Made by a program: the position numbers and the translations under genes. A DNA stretch of 64,000 nt from Solimonas fluminis (lineage in GTDB: Bacteria; Pseudomonadota; Gammaproteobacteria; Nevskiales; Nevskiaceae), in NCBI RefSeq assembly GCF_002930645.1, contig NZ_PSNW01000016.1, positions 43,884 to 107,883 of the forward strand, given 5' to 3'. Of this stretch, positions 8,193-15,495 are shown in pieces. The notes beneath the pieces were generated by a model. That model was not told where the DNA came from. It made no database searches and was given only the letters and a program-made list of their open reading frames with translations. Each line of letters starts with the position of its first letter. Positions within the stretch are counted from its first letter, which is position 1.

Positions 8193-8953
8193 TGAGCCCT
8201 CCCGAACTCTGGCAGTTCCGCTTTTCCATGTATCCTGAGAAAGCCCGCTGGGCGCTGGACTACAAGGGCGTCCCACATGTGCGCCACTCGCTATTGCCGG
8301 GTCCGCACGCGGCACAACTGCTTCCCCGCTTCGGGCAGAAGGCCATGCCGATCCTGCGCCACAATGGGAGCGTCCTGAAGACATCGGCCGCGGTGGTCGA
8401 CTACATCGAGCAGGCCTTCCCTAATCCACCGCTCTACCCCTCTGACAAATCGGAGTGCGCCCAGGCACTTGAGATCCAACAGCGATTCGATGCTGAGGTC
8501 GGTCCGCCGTTGCACCGCGCGGTGTTCTTCGAGTGGCTGACCGATACCGAATACAGCGCGCGAAGGTTTGCTTTCGGGCAACCAGAGTGGAGTCAGAGAC
8601 TATATGTGCGGGCATTCCCCGCTATCCGAGCGATCATGCGCGCCGATATGGGGATCAGCGAGGCTGGCGCTAAGCAGGGGTTGACCGTGACGGCGGAGGC
8701 GCTCGACTTCGTCGCCCGACAATCCGGGAAGACTGGATACCTCGTCGGCAGCCGCTTCAGCATTGCCGACTTGACGGCCGCTGCCGTCCTCCAAGCAACC
8801 TGCTTACCGCCCGAGTTTCCGGTTCCGACTCCGGAGCCACGTCCGCCTGGCTGGCAACATTGGCTTAATCGTTGGAAGAATCATCCCGGCTGCGACTATG
8901 TGCTCCGCATTTATCGCGAGCACAGGGGTAGATCATGTGAAATATCGGCGTGA
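8192..8953 (+). CDS. Glutathione S-transferase family protein
   Basis: 253 residues. It starts at the ATG overlapping the hydrolase stop (TGATG). The N-terminal thioredoxin-like half has F-S-M-Y-P-E-K-A-R-W-A-L-D-Y-K-G-V, the cis-Pro segment K-A-M-P-I-L and the glutathione gamma-Glu-binding position as L-K-T-S-A-A-V-V-D-Y-I, where an E-S pair is more usual. The helical C-terminal half carries the N-capping G-S-R-F-S-I-A-D-L-T motif near residue 190. Pairing with a dehalogenase-like hydrolase under one HxlR regulator suggests handling of a reactive xenobiotic, but the substrate is unknown. Confidence 0.85.
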   Translation: MSPPELWQFRFSMYPEKARWALDYKGVPHVRHSLLPGPHAAQLLPRFGQKAMPILRHNGSVLKTSAAVVDYIEQAFPNPPLYPSDKSECAQALEIQQRFDAEVGPPLHRAVFFEWLTDTEYSARRFAFGQPEWSQRLYVRAFPAIRAIMRADMGISEAGAKQGLTVTAEALDFVARQSGKTGYLVGSRFSIADLTAAAVLQATCLPPEFPVPTPEPRPPGWQHWLNRWKNHPGCDYVLRIYREHRGRSCEISA

Positions 8954-9208
8954 GCACGAAGCGACCATGAGCACTCTGGACTTCAACTCGTGGCCCTCGC
9001 CGCATTTTAGGCCCCGAGCCAACTTTCCAAGCATCGAAGCAGATTGGTGGCAGCCTTGTCGACGTGTCTTTACTCAACAGCTTGAGGAGCCATTTGACTG
9101 ACTGCTTTGGGGCAATACATTGAACTATCAAATTGGCAGCTAAGGGCTGTTCAGCGACAGTCGCTGATGCGCCAGGAGCTGCCGGTCACGAATGACCGCT
9201 AGTGGGAC
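8954..9208. other. Gap between the GST gene and the attC-like site at 9209
   Basis: A short ORF (ATG at 8967, stop near 9101, 44 codons) opens 14 bases after the GST stop but resembles nothing I know and has no clear ribosome site. The rest holds two small inverted repeats, CAGCGACAGTCGCTG at about 9150-9164 and CGGTCACGAATGACCG at 9183-9198. The second is also partly present left of the attC-like site at 6392. No confident gene is seen. Confidence 0.4.
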
Positions 9209-9276
9209 CCTTAACGCCCAGGTTCAGGGATGGCCTCGCCGAAGGCGAGGACGTCGCCTGGAACCTGTTGTCAGCC
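9209..9276 (-). repeat. attC-like recombination site (site b)
   Basis: On the plus strand CCTTAAC (9209-9215) and GTCAGCC (9270-9276) bound an imperfect palindrome. Inner arms are CCCAGGTTC and GAACCTG, with a central CCTCGCCGAAGGCGAGG hairpin. Read on the minus strand it follows the stop codon of the 301-residue gene directly, as expected for a cassette-end attC. One position of the inner R box is changed (GAC instead of AAC), so it may be weak. Confidence 0.6.
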
Positions 9277-10181
9277 TAAATGCCATCTTCAGTGAGCGGC
9301 ATCTGTCGAATTTTGGGGACATGCCCATGCACCTCGACGACTTCATACGCGACGTTGGTGAAGATGCCTGTATCTGGATCTTTTGACTGCTTTATAGCGA
9401 GTGTGACGTTCAAGGTATCTCCGGGCGCAATAGTAATTTCGTGCGCGAAGAAATCAACATAAAAGCGTTCGTGCACAACTGGCGCTGATATTGTTACCCC
9501 CCGCCACACGAACTCCCACTTGCGGCTCGACTTCTTGAGGATTGCCTTAACTATCTGCAGTTCCGCTTGCTCCGTGATGGCTCTCGTATCGGAGTCTTGT
9601 GGTAGCGGTTGTGCGGCAACAGCAATTAGAGTTGAGCGGGGGATCGGTATTGCAGGTGGCGGCGCATCCATTTCTGCGACCAAGCCTATTCCTTTTACCT
9701 TATCGTCAGCCGACGCCGCCTCAAACGTTCTTGTAACCGCTTTGACGAACTGAGGGTTCTTCTCGACGCGGCGGGTAGCGTCGTAGACGTTTCGCGGAAC
9801 AATGACTCGATCATCACCTTTCTGGATGACTACCTCATCTGTCTTGACTTCGACGATGACTTTGTCATCAACGGCAAGGGTGCGTTCGTAAATGTAGTTA
9901 CCAACAACGCCCAGAACTAAGCCAACAACGACCTGATTGGCGAAGAGATTTCTGGAGCTGGAGTACAGGGCGCGAACCAGTGCTCTAAAGCTTCCAGGTC
10001 CAAGGGCTTCAACAACAATCTCAATCTCGGAACCGGCGTTAAGCGTTGTGTTTGCTGCCTTAGCTGCATCGGCAAAAGCGATAAGCGTAGATGCGAGCGT
10101 GTACGCATTGATGCGAGTGTCATCCGTATCAAAGTGGATGACCAGCGAGTTCTCAAACTGAGAAATATCAATTATGCGCAT
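9276..10181 (-). CDS. Cassette-borne protein of unknown function with an internal hydrophobic segment
   Basis: 301 residues; I do not recognise the family. The N-terminal 70 residues look like a compact alpha/beta domain (I-D-T-D-D-T-R-I-N-A-Y-T-L-A, then I-E-I-V-V-E-A-L-G-P-G-S-F-R). A short hydrophobic segment follows (about residues 79-96, N-Q-V-V-V-G-L-V-L-G-V-V-G-N-Y-I). The C-terminal half is polar beta-rich sequence with V-H-E-R-F-Y-V-D-F-F. The ATG lies 22 bases inside the attC-like boundary at 10197-10203 and the stop abuts the next site, the packing typical of integron cassettes. GC content is visibly lower than in flanking chromosomal genes, consistent with acquisition. Confidence 0.75.
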   Translation of the reverse strand: MRIIDISQFENSLVIHFDTDDTRINAYTLASTLIAFADAAKAANTTLNAGSEIEIVVEALGPGSFRALVRALYSSSRNLFANQVVVGLVLGVVGNYIYERTLAVDDKVIVEVKTDEVVIQKGDDRVIVPRNVYDATRRVEKNPQFVKAVTRTFEAASADDKVKGIGLVAEMDAPPPAIPIPRSTLIAVAAQPLPQDSDTRAITEQAELQIVKAILKKSSRKWEFVWRGVTISAPVVHERFYVDFFAHEITIAPGDTLNVTLAIKQSKDPDTGIFTNVAYEVVEVHGHVPKIRQMPLTEDGI

Positions 10182-10196
10182 AAAAACTCCCCTTTA

Positions 10197-10266
10197 GGCT
10201 AACGCTAAGGTTCAGGGGCGTCCTCACCGAAAGCGAGAACGCCCCTACTAGAACCTGCTGTTAGCC
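10197..10266 (-). repeat. attC-like recombination site (site c)
   Basis: GGCTAAC (10197-10203) and GTTAGCC (10260-10266) are exact reverse complements. Inside them AAGGTTCAGGGGCG pairs with CGCCCCTACTAGAACCT around a CCTCACCGAAAGCGAG loop region. The TAA stop of the Abi-alpha gene lies within the outer R box, a common feature of gene cassettes. Length is 70 bp, within the known attC range. Confidence 0.75.
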
Positions 10267-11067
10267 CCGCTTAGCAAGTTTCGTTAAGCAAGCATTGATA
10301 AATAAAGAACCGAAAGGCGTTACTTCTATTTTTCCCTTCTTGAATTTGATCTCTAGATTGTCCTGACCTTCAAGGCCCAAGAAGGACGGTCTATAGAGAT
10401 TCTCTAAGCTGGTGTAGATGGCAGCATCAGCCAGATGCACGTCCCGTCGAATTTGAATTAGTCCAAGCCCTTCAAAGTTGCTCATATACGCAACGGTGTT
10501 CCTCGGGAAAGCCAGTTTCTGCCTTGTCTCAAGTCCGGTTAGAAGGTCGCCTATGGTCGTGAACTGGTTCTTTTTGTCCTTCTGATAAAGATTGGCGGTG
10601 ATAAACGGAACAGACGTTGTTCTGTGCAGTGCTTTAAGAATAATGGCTTCGTCTGGGCACAAATTGTTAATAACATTAACGAAGCTAGGATGTGCGAAAT
10701 GAGCTGTGTCAACCGTTGATGCTTTTGCAAGAAGGTTGACATAGAGCTGGCTTAGTTCTTCGTCAGATACATAGGCCAATTTCTCCGCTACAGGTACGCC
10801 TATTTCTGGTGGGATAGGCGAGACTTTCTCTTCAGGAACATCGTTCATCTGCTCTCGGTACTTCTCAAAATTTCGCTCAAGCGAAATTCTTGCGCGTTCG
10901 TTGGCAAGGGCGATTGGCCATAGGGCTGTATTGCCAAGGCCGATTACCGTTTCCAAGGCTTTGCCAACCTGCCTAACGCCAGGCTTTAGCAGATCACCGT
11001 AGATGTCGGACAGTAGAGCGGGCAGCTTTGCTGCCTCTCTTGCAACTTCAAGCCAACCAGAAGTCAT
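10261..11067 (-). CDS. Abi-alpha (DUF4393) family protein
   Basis: 268 residues from the ATG at 11067, preceded by a strong GGGGGGA ribosome site. A longer in-frame start reads through the attC-like site and is rejected. Family marks of DUF4393/Abi-alpha are visible: D-L-L-K-P-G-V-R-Q-V-G-K-A-L, I-P-P-E-I-G-V-P-V-A-E-K-L, S-D-E-E-L-S-Q-L-Y-V-N-L-L-A-K-A-S and H-P-S-F-V-N-V-I-N-N-L. Members are annotated as abortive-infection-alpha-like and occur in defence contexts, but the mechanism is not established. It fills a cassette exactly: the start codon is 17 bases from one attC-like boundary and the stop codon lies inside the next. Confidence 0.85.
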   Translation of the reverse strand: MTSGWLEVAREAAKLPALLSDIYGDLLKPGVRQVGKALETVIGLGNTALWPIALANERARISLERNFEKYREQMNDVPEEKVSPIPPEIGVPVAEKLAYVSDEELSQLYVNLLAKASTVDTAHFAHPSFVNVINNLCPDEAIILKALHRTTSVPFITANLYQKDKKNQFTTIGDLLTGLETRQKLAFPRNTVAYMSNFEGLGLIQIRRDVHLADAAIYTSLENLYRPSFLGLEGQDNLEIKFKKGKIEVTPFGSLFINACLTKLAKRG

Positions 11068-11084
11068 GTTTCCCCCCACTAACG

Positions 11085-11152
11085 AGCTAACGCCCCGTTT
11101 CAGTAGCGACCTCGACGAAGGCGAGGGCATCTACTGGAAGCATTCGTTGGAC
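11085..11152 (-). repeat. attC-like recombination site (site d)
   Basis: AGCTAAC (11085-11091) and GTTGGAC (11146-11152; matches GTTRRRY) enclose paired arms TTTCAGTAG and CTACTGGAA around a CCTCGACGAAGGCGAGG hairpin. GTTGGAC here is the reverse complement of GTCCAAC at 11616-11622, the far edge of the same cassette. That is the pairing expected between a cassette's own two ends. The other box, AGCTAAC, differs by one base from GGCTAAC at the end of the neighbouring cassette. Confidence 0.75.
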
Positions 11153-11160
11153 GACACCAT

Positions 11161-11604
11161 TCACGGAAGCCATTCCCTCTCCAGCTTCCTGCTCCCGACG
11201 CTTTCTAGATGCGCCGTATTGCCAGATTTTCTGAGCTTGTATAGCTGCACGGCGGTAAATTCTGCCGATGGGTCGTAATAGTATTCGGCTGAGCCAAAAC
11301 TATCAGCATCAAGGCGGCGCCTAATGTCGTTTAGAAGACCGGCCGCATCGTAGTCTGGTTCTGCAGTTTCATTGGTTATGCGCAACTCGGGCGGGAACTG
11401 CCAGTACACGTAAAGCGCCGATCCCTTATCACAGGCTTTGTGGTTAACTATCGCTCGAACCGGCAGGTAGCCATCGTTGATGTTGTAGTTGAGAAGGAAT
11501 TGATGAAGTTGTTCTGATGACGATAGCGATTCAATAGCCTGTAATTGTTCAGGCCCATCAAGACACAAGGCCCTTTTCACTCGCTGTCTGGAAATTTCAT
11601 CCAT
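11161..11604 (-). CDS. DUF4274-like cassette protein
   Basis: 147 residues. The segment N-Y-N-I-N-D-G-Y-L-P-V-R-A-I-V-N-H-K-A-C-D-K-G-S-A (about 54-78) resembles the DUF4274 core, which normally reads N-W-D-D-G followed by a region ending C-D-x-G-T-A-L. The C-terminal half is not recognised. The function is unknown. The ATG sits 12 bases from the cassette edge GTTGGAC on the minus strand and the stop lies 8 bases before the attC-like site at 11085-11152, so the gene occupies one short cassette with no internal promoter space. Confidence 0.7.
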   Translation of the reverse strand: MDEISRQRVKRALCLDGPEQLQAIESLSSSEQLHQFLLNYNINDGYLPVRAIVNHKACDKGSALYVYWQFPPELRITNETAEPDYDAAGLLNDIRRRLDADSFGSAEYYYDPSAEFTAVQLYKLRKSGNTAHLESVGSRKLEREWLP

Positions 11605-11944
11605 TCGATTGTGTCGTCCAACAGCAATAGACGGACGCCTGTCCGTTAAAGAGATTGTTAGCCCGGGCGCAATATCTGAGGCCTTATTCGGTCCTAACTA
11701 TGCCGCCTCTCGGCTTGGCTCCACAAGACAGCGCGCGATGCCAGGTGATGTCCATGGGCGCTATACCTGACGAGTGAATCAGGTCGCCTGATATGGCCCA
11801 CAGCGCAAGCCTTGAGCTATAGGAATGTCCGCTTTGCGGCTGACATTCGAATCGCCACGACTTCCGCTTCGGGCTGGTAGCCGCCCCTCGGCATTCACGA
11901 CCGAGTCACCCAGGGCCAATCAATGATCCGCCTGCAGGCCTGAT
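11605..11944. other. Gap on the right flank of the cassette array
   Basis: Apart from the site at 11616-11663, this 340-base stretch shows no open frame with a ribosome site and no integrase remnant that I can recognise. It contains small palindromic scraps such as AATGTCCGCTTTGCGGCTGACATT near 11824 (arms AATGTC and GACATT). It marks the return from the AT-richer array to GC-rich chromosome. Confidence 0.5.
11616..11663 (-). repeat. attC-like or array-edge recombination site (site e)
   Basis: GTCCAAC (11616-11622) and GTTAGCC (11657-11663) enclose a shorter palindrome centred on ACGGACGCCTGTCCGT. At 48 bp it is shorter than the others and may be a compact attC or a decayed upstream array edge. 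Reading on the minus strand, it is the first site of the array. Confidence 0.55.
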
Positions 11945-12340
11945 TCACTTTGCTTGCTCGACGAGGCCGATTCCCAGGAAGGTATAGAAAGGTCCCTCTT
12001 TGGGAGACAGCGCGTAGATCATGCCGGGCCTTGCGGTGAAGCTGATGCTCCTGGCTGCTGATTCCCTGTGCGTCACCGTGGAGCCGGCTGCGGTATCCCA
12101 GCTGGTCGAGGCGACAATGGTGTAGTCCCCAGGAACGACATCGACAAAGTAGGTCATGGCGTTCTTCTTGGCCGTGAAGACCTCGCCATTGATGGAATGG
12201 ATATTGAGCTTGAACGTGCTGATCCTGGCCGTCTCGTTCTCGGGCCTGGCGGGACCGGCGTAGTGCTGCACCGTCCGGATGCATCCACTCACCAGAAGTG
12301 CGAGTGCCGCGAGCCCGAACAGCTTCAAGTATCTGTGCAT
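11945..12340 (-). CDS. Small outer-membrane lipoprotein, unknown function
   Basis: 131 residues with a textbook lipoprotein signal: two basic residues, a hydrophobic core and the lipobox L-V-S-G-C (Cys20). The mature part is beta-rich and carries short segments such as V-V-P-G-D-Y-T-I-V-A and A-R-P-G-M-I-Y-A-L, a pattern of small beta-sandwich lipoproteins. I do not recognise a named family. It is a single gene, divergent from the DUF1329 gene across about 250 bases. Confidence 0.7.
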   Translation of the reverse strand: MHRYLKLFGLAALALLVSGCIRTVQHYAGPARPENETARISTFKLNIHSINGEVFTAKKNAMTYFVDVVPGDYTIVASTSWDTAAGSTVTHRESAARSISFTARPGMIYALSPKEGPFYTFLGIGLVEQAK

Positions 12341-12590
12341 GAATCCTCCAAGGTGCCGGCCGGGACTTCATCCCGGGAGTGCGAACGCCCAGCTTCCCGG
12401 CAATCTGCCCGGCATGCTGCGGCGTTTCAAGCTGACGATTGAGTCAGGTCTTGATCGGCATCCGTGGGTGCTCGCCCTTCCGCGCATCGGTGAATGGCGG
12501 TCCATGCGGGCCGGGCTGCTTCCTCCTGGCCCTTGCCATCCCATCCGAAATGGGGAGGACGCTGGTGCCGGTTTCGCCTTCCAATGGCTG

Positions 12591-13946
12591 ATGACCACCT
12601 TCCTGCGCCTCCTCCTGCTCCTGCTGGCCGCGCCGCTCGCGGCGCTGGCCAAGGTCCCTCCCGAAATGGCCGCCGAGCTCGACGGACCGCGCCTGACCTG
12701 CATGGGCGCGGAGCGCGCCGGCTCGCCCGGCGGCGTGGCGCCCTATACCGGCAAGTACCTGGGCAGCTGGCCCGGGATGAAGCAGCCCCATGGCTACGAG
12801 CCCGGCCCCTACGCGGACGAGAAGCCGCTGCTCACCATCACCGCGCAGAACCTGGCGCAGCATGCGGCGCGGCTCACGCAGGGCCAGCAGGAGCTGCTGA
12901 AGAAGTATCCGCAGGCCTACCGCATGCTCGTGTATCCCAGCCACCGCGATTTCCGGCTGGACGACGAGGCCTGCGCGGTGGCGAAGAAGAACGCCGCCGT
13001 GGCCGAGGTGGTGCATGAGGGCAAGGGCGTCAGCGGCTTCGGCGGCGCGGTGCCCTTCCCCGTTCCGCAGAACGGGCTCGAGGGCATCTGGAACATCGCG
13101 CTGGCGCGGCGCGCCTGGAGCGAGTCGGTGACGGCCCATTCGGCGACGGTCTATGCCAACGGCGGCATCACCTGGGGCAAGAGCCGGTTCGTGGACATGT
13201 ATCCCTATGGCGACTCCCGCAAGAGCATGTCGCTGCAGGAGAAGGTGGCGGCGTACTTCTACATCACCTACCTGCTGCCGGAGCGCGACAAGGGCAACAC
13301 CTCGGTGGGCTTCTCGCCGCTGGATTTCTCCACGGGCTCGCTGCAGGCCTGGGCCTATTCGCCGGGCACGCGCCGCGTGCGCCAGGCGCCGGAGGTGGGC
13401 TTTGACTACCCGGTACCGCCGGCGGGCATGCACACCTCGGACGAGGACACGCTGTGGAACGGCTCGCCGGAGCGCTACGAGTGGAAGCTGGCCGGCAAGA
13501 AGGAGCTCTACGTTCCCTACCACAACTTCCGAGTCAACGACCCGGCGCTGAAGCTCAAGGACCTGGTCAAGCCCTCCACGCTCAACCCGGACTATGTGCG
13601 CTACGAGCTGCACCGCGTGTGGGTGGTGGAAGGCAGGCTGCGCGCCGGCCTGCGCCACGTTTATGGGCGGCGGGTGATCTACGCCGACGAGGACACCTGG
13701 CTGCCGCTGTGGGCCGACCATTACGGCTCGCGCGGCGAGTTCTGGCGCACCAGCTTCGTCAACTGGTTCTACTCGCAGGAGTCGAGCACCTTCCACCGCG
13801 GCGTGACGGTGTACCACGACCTCAACTCCGGCGCCTATGAGGCGACGTACCTGGTGAACGAGGCCGGCAAGGGCTGGTGGCGGCTCAACCAGAAGTTCCC
13901 GTTGTCGATGTTCACGCCGGAGGCGGCGGCGCGCAGCGGGCATTGA
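12591..13946 (+). CDS. DUF1329 family periplasmic/outer-membrane protein
   Basis: 451 residues from the ATG at 12591, chosen because it opens a good signal peptide (M-T-T-F-L-R-L-L-L-L-L-L-A-A-P-L, cleavage near residue 22). The in-frame extension upstream lacks protein character. Diagnostic DUF1329 features include Y-P-Q-A-Y-R-M-L-V-Y-P-S-H-R, G-L-E-G-I-W-N, Y-S-P-G-T-R-R-V-R-Q-A-P, and the aromatic W-Y-S/F-Y-S segments near the end. DUF1329 has a LolB/LppX-like fold and often lies near genes for export or processing of hydrophobic compounds, which suits the catabolic neighbourhood; its ligand is unknown. Confidence 0.88.
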   Translation: MTTFLRLLLLLLAAPLAALAKVPPEMAAELDGPRLTCMGAERAGSPGGVAPYTGKYLGSWPGMKQPHGYEPGPYADEKPLLTITAQNLAQHAARLTQGQQELLKKYPQAYRMLVYPSHRDFRLDDEACAVAKKNAAVAEVVHEGKGVSGFGGAVPFPVPQNGLEGIWNIALARRAWSESVTAHSATVYANGGITWGKSRFVDMYPYGDSRKSMSLQEKVAAYFYITYLLPERDKGNTSVGFSPLDFSTGSLQAWAYSPGTRRVRQAPEVGFDYPVPPAGMHTSDEDTLWNGSPERYEWKLAGKKELYVPYHNFRVNDPALKLKDLVKPSTLNPDYVRYELHRVWVVEGRLRAGLRHVYGRRVIYADEDTWLPLWADHYGSRGEFWRTSFVNWFYSQESSTFHRGVTVYHDLNSGAYEATYLVNEAGKGWWRLNQKFPLSMFTPEAAARSGH

Positions 13947-13952
13947 GCGTGG

Positions 13953-13974
13953 CCGAGCCCTTCGGCGGGCTCGG
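13953..13974. terminator. Hairpin between convergent genes
   Basis: CCGAGCCC and GGGCTCGG form an 8-bp GC stem with a TTCGGC loop, in the gap between the convergent DUF1329 and esterase genes. There is no U-tract on either side, so a bidirectional terminator is plausible but not certain. Confidence 0.35.
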
Positions 13975-14059
13975 GCTCAACCGCCGCCTCGCGCAAGCCT
14001 CCAGCCAGCAGGCAGGCTCGCCCCATGTCGGACGAAGGCCATGCCCACCGCTCCCCGCA

Positions 14060-15142
14060 TCAGGGGCGGCCTTCGACGCAGGGAGGAGCGGTGCCGGATT
14101 TCCGGTAGCGCCTGAAGAAGTCCCAGGCGGCTTCCGAGGCGCTTACCGCCCGGGGTTCGACGAAGGCCGGCAGGTCCGGGTCATCGGAGCCGCCGGGGTA
14201 GAGATGCTGCAGGCCGTGTATCCGGATATGCCGGACCACGAGGCAGCCTTCCCCATCGCGGTAGTCGTCGATCTCGTAGGGGAAGTCCTCCTCCTGGGCG
14301 TAGGATCGGGTTTGCGTGGGACTGAGCGGGAACGGCCCCGCGCGCGATCCCGAGACGACGAGGTTGTTGGTCATCAGCCACTGCTGCACGGCGTTTTCGC
14401 CGTTCTGCGGATAGATGGTGGTATCCGCGTCGCCATGGATTTCCAGCAGCGGCACCACCCGCGCACGCGGCCCCATGGCCAGGAAGGCGAGTTGTGCCTG
14501 CACTGCGGGGTTCTCCAGTGCCGGGATCGTCGGATTGGCCGCATCGAGGAACGTCGAGGCGTAGGGACCGCCGGCGAGATTCACCATCGCTGCGTACAGG
14601 TCGGGAAAGGTCGCGCCCAGGATGCTGACGAGAAAGGCTCCCGACGACCCTCCCATGAGGTAGACCCGCTCCGGATCGACGGACCATCGCTCCATCACCA
14701 TGCGCGTCAGTTCGACGACGCCCGCGGCATCCCCTTGCCCGCGACTCCACTCCGTCGGCAGGTAGAAACGCCAGCACTTCAGGGGGTGGCTGGCCTGGTC
14801 CACGAAGCCGGGGTAGACGACGATGAACCTCTCACGCTCGGCGATCCCGTCGAACAGGGAGCCGGCCTGCATCAGTTCCGGGGTGAGCGTACAGCCATGG
14901 ACGTTGACCACGACGGGCACCGGAGACCCCGGCCTGTAGCTCGAGGGGATGTAGACCAGCGCCCGGTACTCGGCGGCGCCGCTGCCGTGGCGGATTTCCA
15001 CGGTTTCGCCCTTGGTGCCGGCACCGGACACATCCGGCGAGTCGTGGCAGGCGGGCAGCAGCACCGCCATGCACAGGGCCAGCAGCGCCGGGCCGTGCTT
15101 CATCCGCGGCCGGGCGCCCGCGTTCATTTCTCTCATTGTCAT
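14060..15142 (-). CDS. Lipoprotein PHB-depolymerase-like serine esterase
   Basis: 360 residues from the ATG at 15142; closer in-frame ATGs exist at 15136, 15127 and 15103. A hydrophobic stretch ending in the lipobox L-L-P-A-C marks it as a lipoprotein. The catalytic domain matches the Esterase_phd/LpqC type: V-N-V-H-G-C-T oxyanion region, nucleophile elbow G-G-S-S-G, acid in H-G-D-A-D, and His in G-L-Q-H-L-Y-P-G-G. It is close in length and layout to the esterase at 16538-17605. A polyester or acetylated-polymer substrate is typical for the family; the actual substrate is unknown. Confidence 0.85.
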   Translation of the reverse strand: MTMREMNAGARPRMKHGPALLALCMAVLLPACHDSPDVSGAGTKGETVEIRHGSGAAEYRALVYIPSSYRPGSPVPVVVNVHGCTLTPELMQAGSLFDGIAERERFIVVYPGFVDQASHPLKCWRFYLPTEWSRGQGDAAGVVELTRMVMERWSVDPERVYLMGGSSGAFLVSILGATFPDLYAAMVNLAGGPYASTFLDAANPTIPALENPAVQAQLAFLAMGPRARVVPLLEIHGDADTTIYPQNGENAVQQWLMTNNLVVSGSRAGPFPLSPTQTRSYAQEEDFPYEIDDYRDGEGCLVVRHIRIHGLQHLYPGGSDDPDLPAFVEPRAVSASEAAWDFFRRYRKSGTAPPCVEGRP

Positions 15143-15495
15143 TTCATTCCCGTTCTCGCGCGGCCTATCGGAATGCCGGAAAGGCAACATCCGGCCGCTG
15201 CGCAGCGCCTCTCATGAACGGAATCTCCTCGAACCATTGTCCTGGCCGCGGATTCTTCTTCACAAGATGTCCTTCCGGACGATTCATGTGATTTCCGGAA
15301 ATGCCGCGGGGACGGCACTTACAGGAGTTTGCATGCGGGGGTAAAGATGACTTCTGTAAAATCAGCGTGGGCATGGAAGCTTAGCCGCGGATGTCACCAA
15401 AAAGGACAGACCTTCTCCTGGCCGTTCGGTGAACAGGCGTGGTTGCTATATTCGGACACTCCAGACCAGCCTGCGACGGATCGCGGTGACAGGAC
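15143..15495. other. Divergent gap between esterase and AraC regulator
   Basis: This 353-base gap has no convincing gene. It contains the perfect 12-bp palindrome ATTTCCGGAAAT at 15291-15302. AT-rich pieces suitable for promoters occur on both sides, including TTGCTATATTC about 50 bases before the AraC start. AraC-type control of the esterase from here is likely but not demonstrated. Confidence 0.4.

Noticed and set aside
8967..9101. A 44-codon ORF after the GST gene
   Set aside because: No ribosome site, no recognised family and short length; noted only as gap content.
11067..11130. A longer start for the Abi-alpha gene at 11130
   Set aside because: The extension would translate the attC-like site itself. 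The ATG at 11067 has a strong ribosome site and family-like N-terminus.
6440..11945. An integron integrase or other recombinase gene near the attC-like sites
   Set aside because: No frame in either strand shows tyrosine-recombinase motifs; hence the CALIN interpretation.
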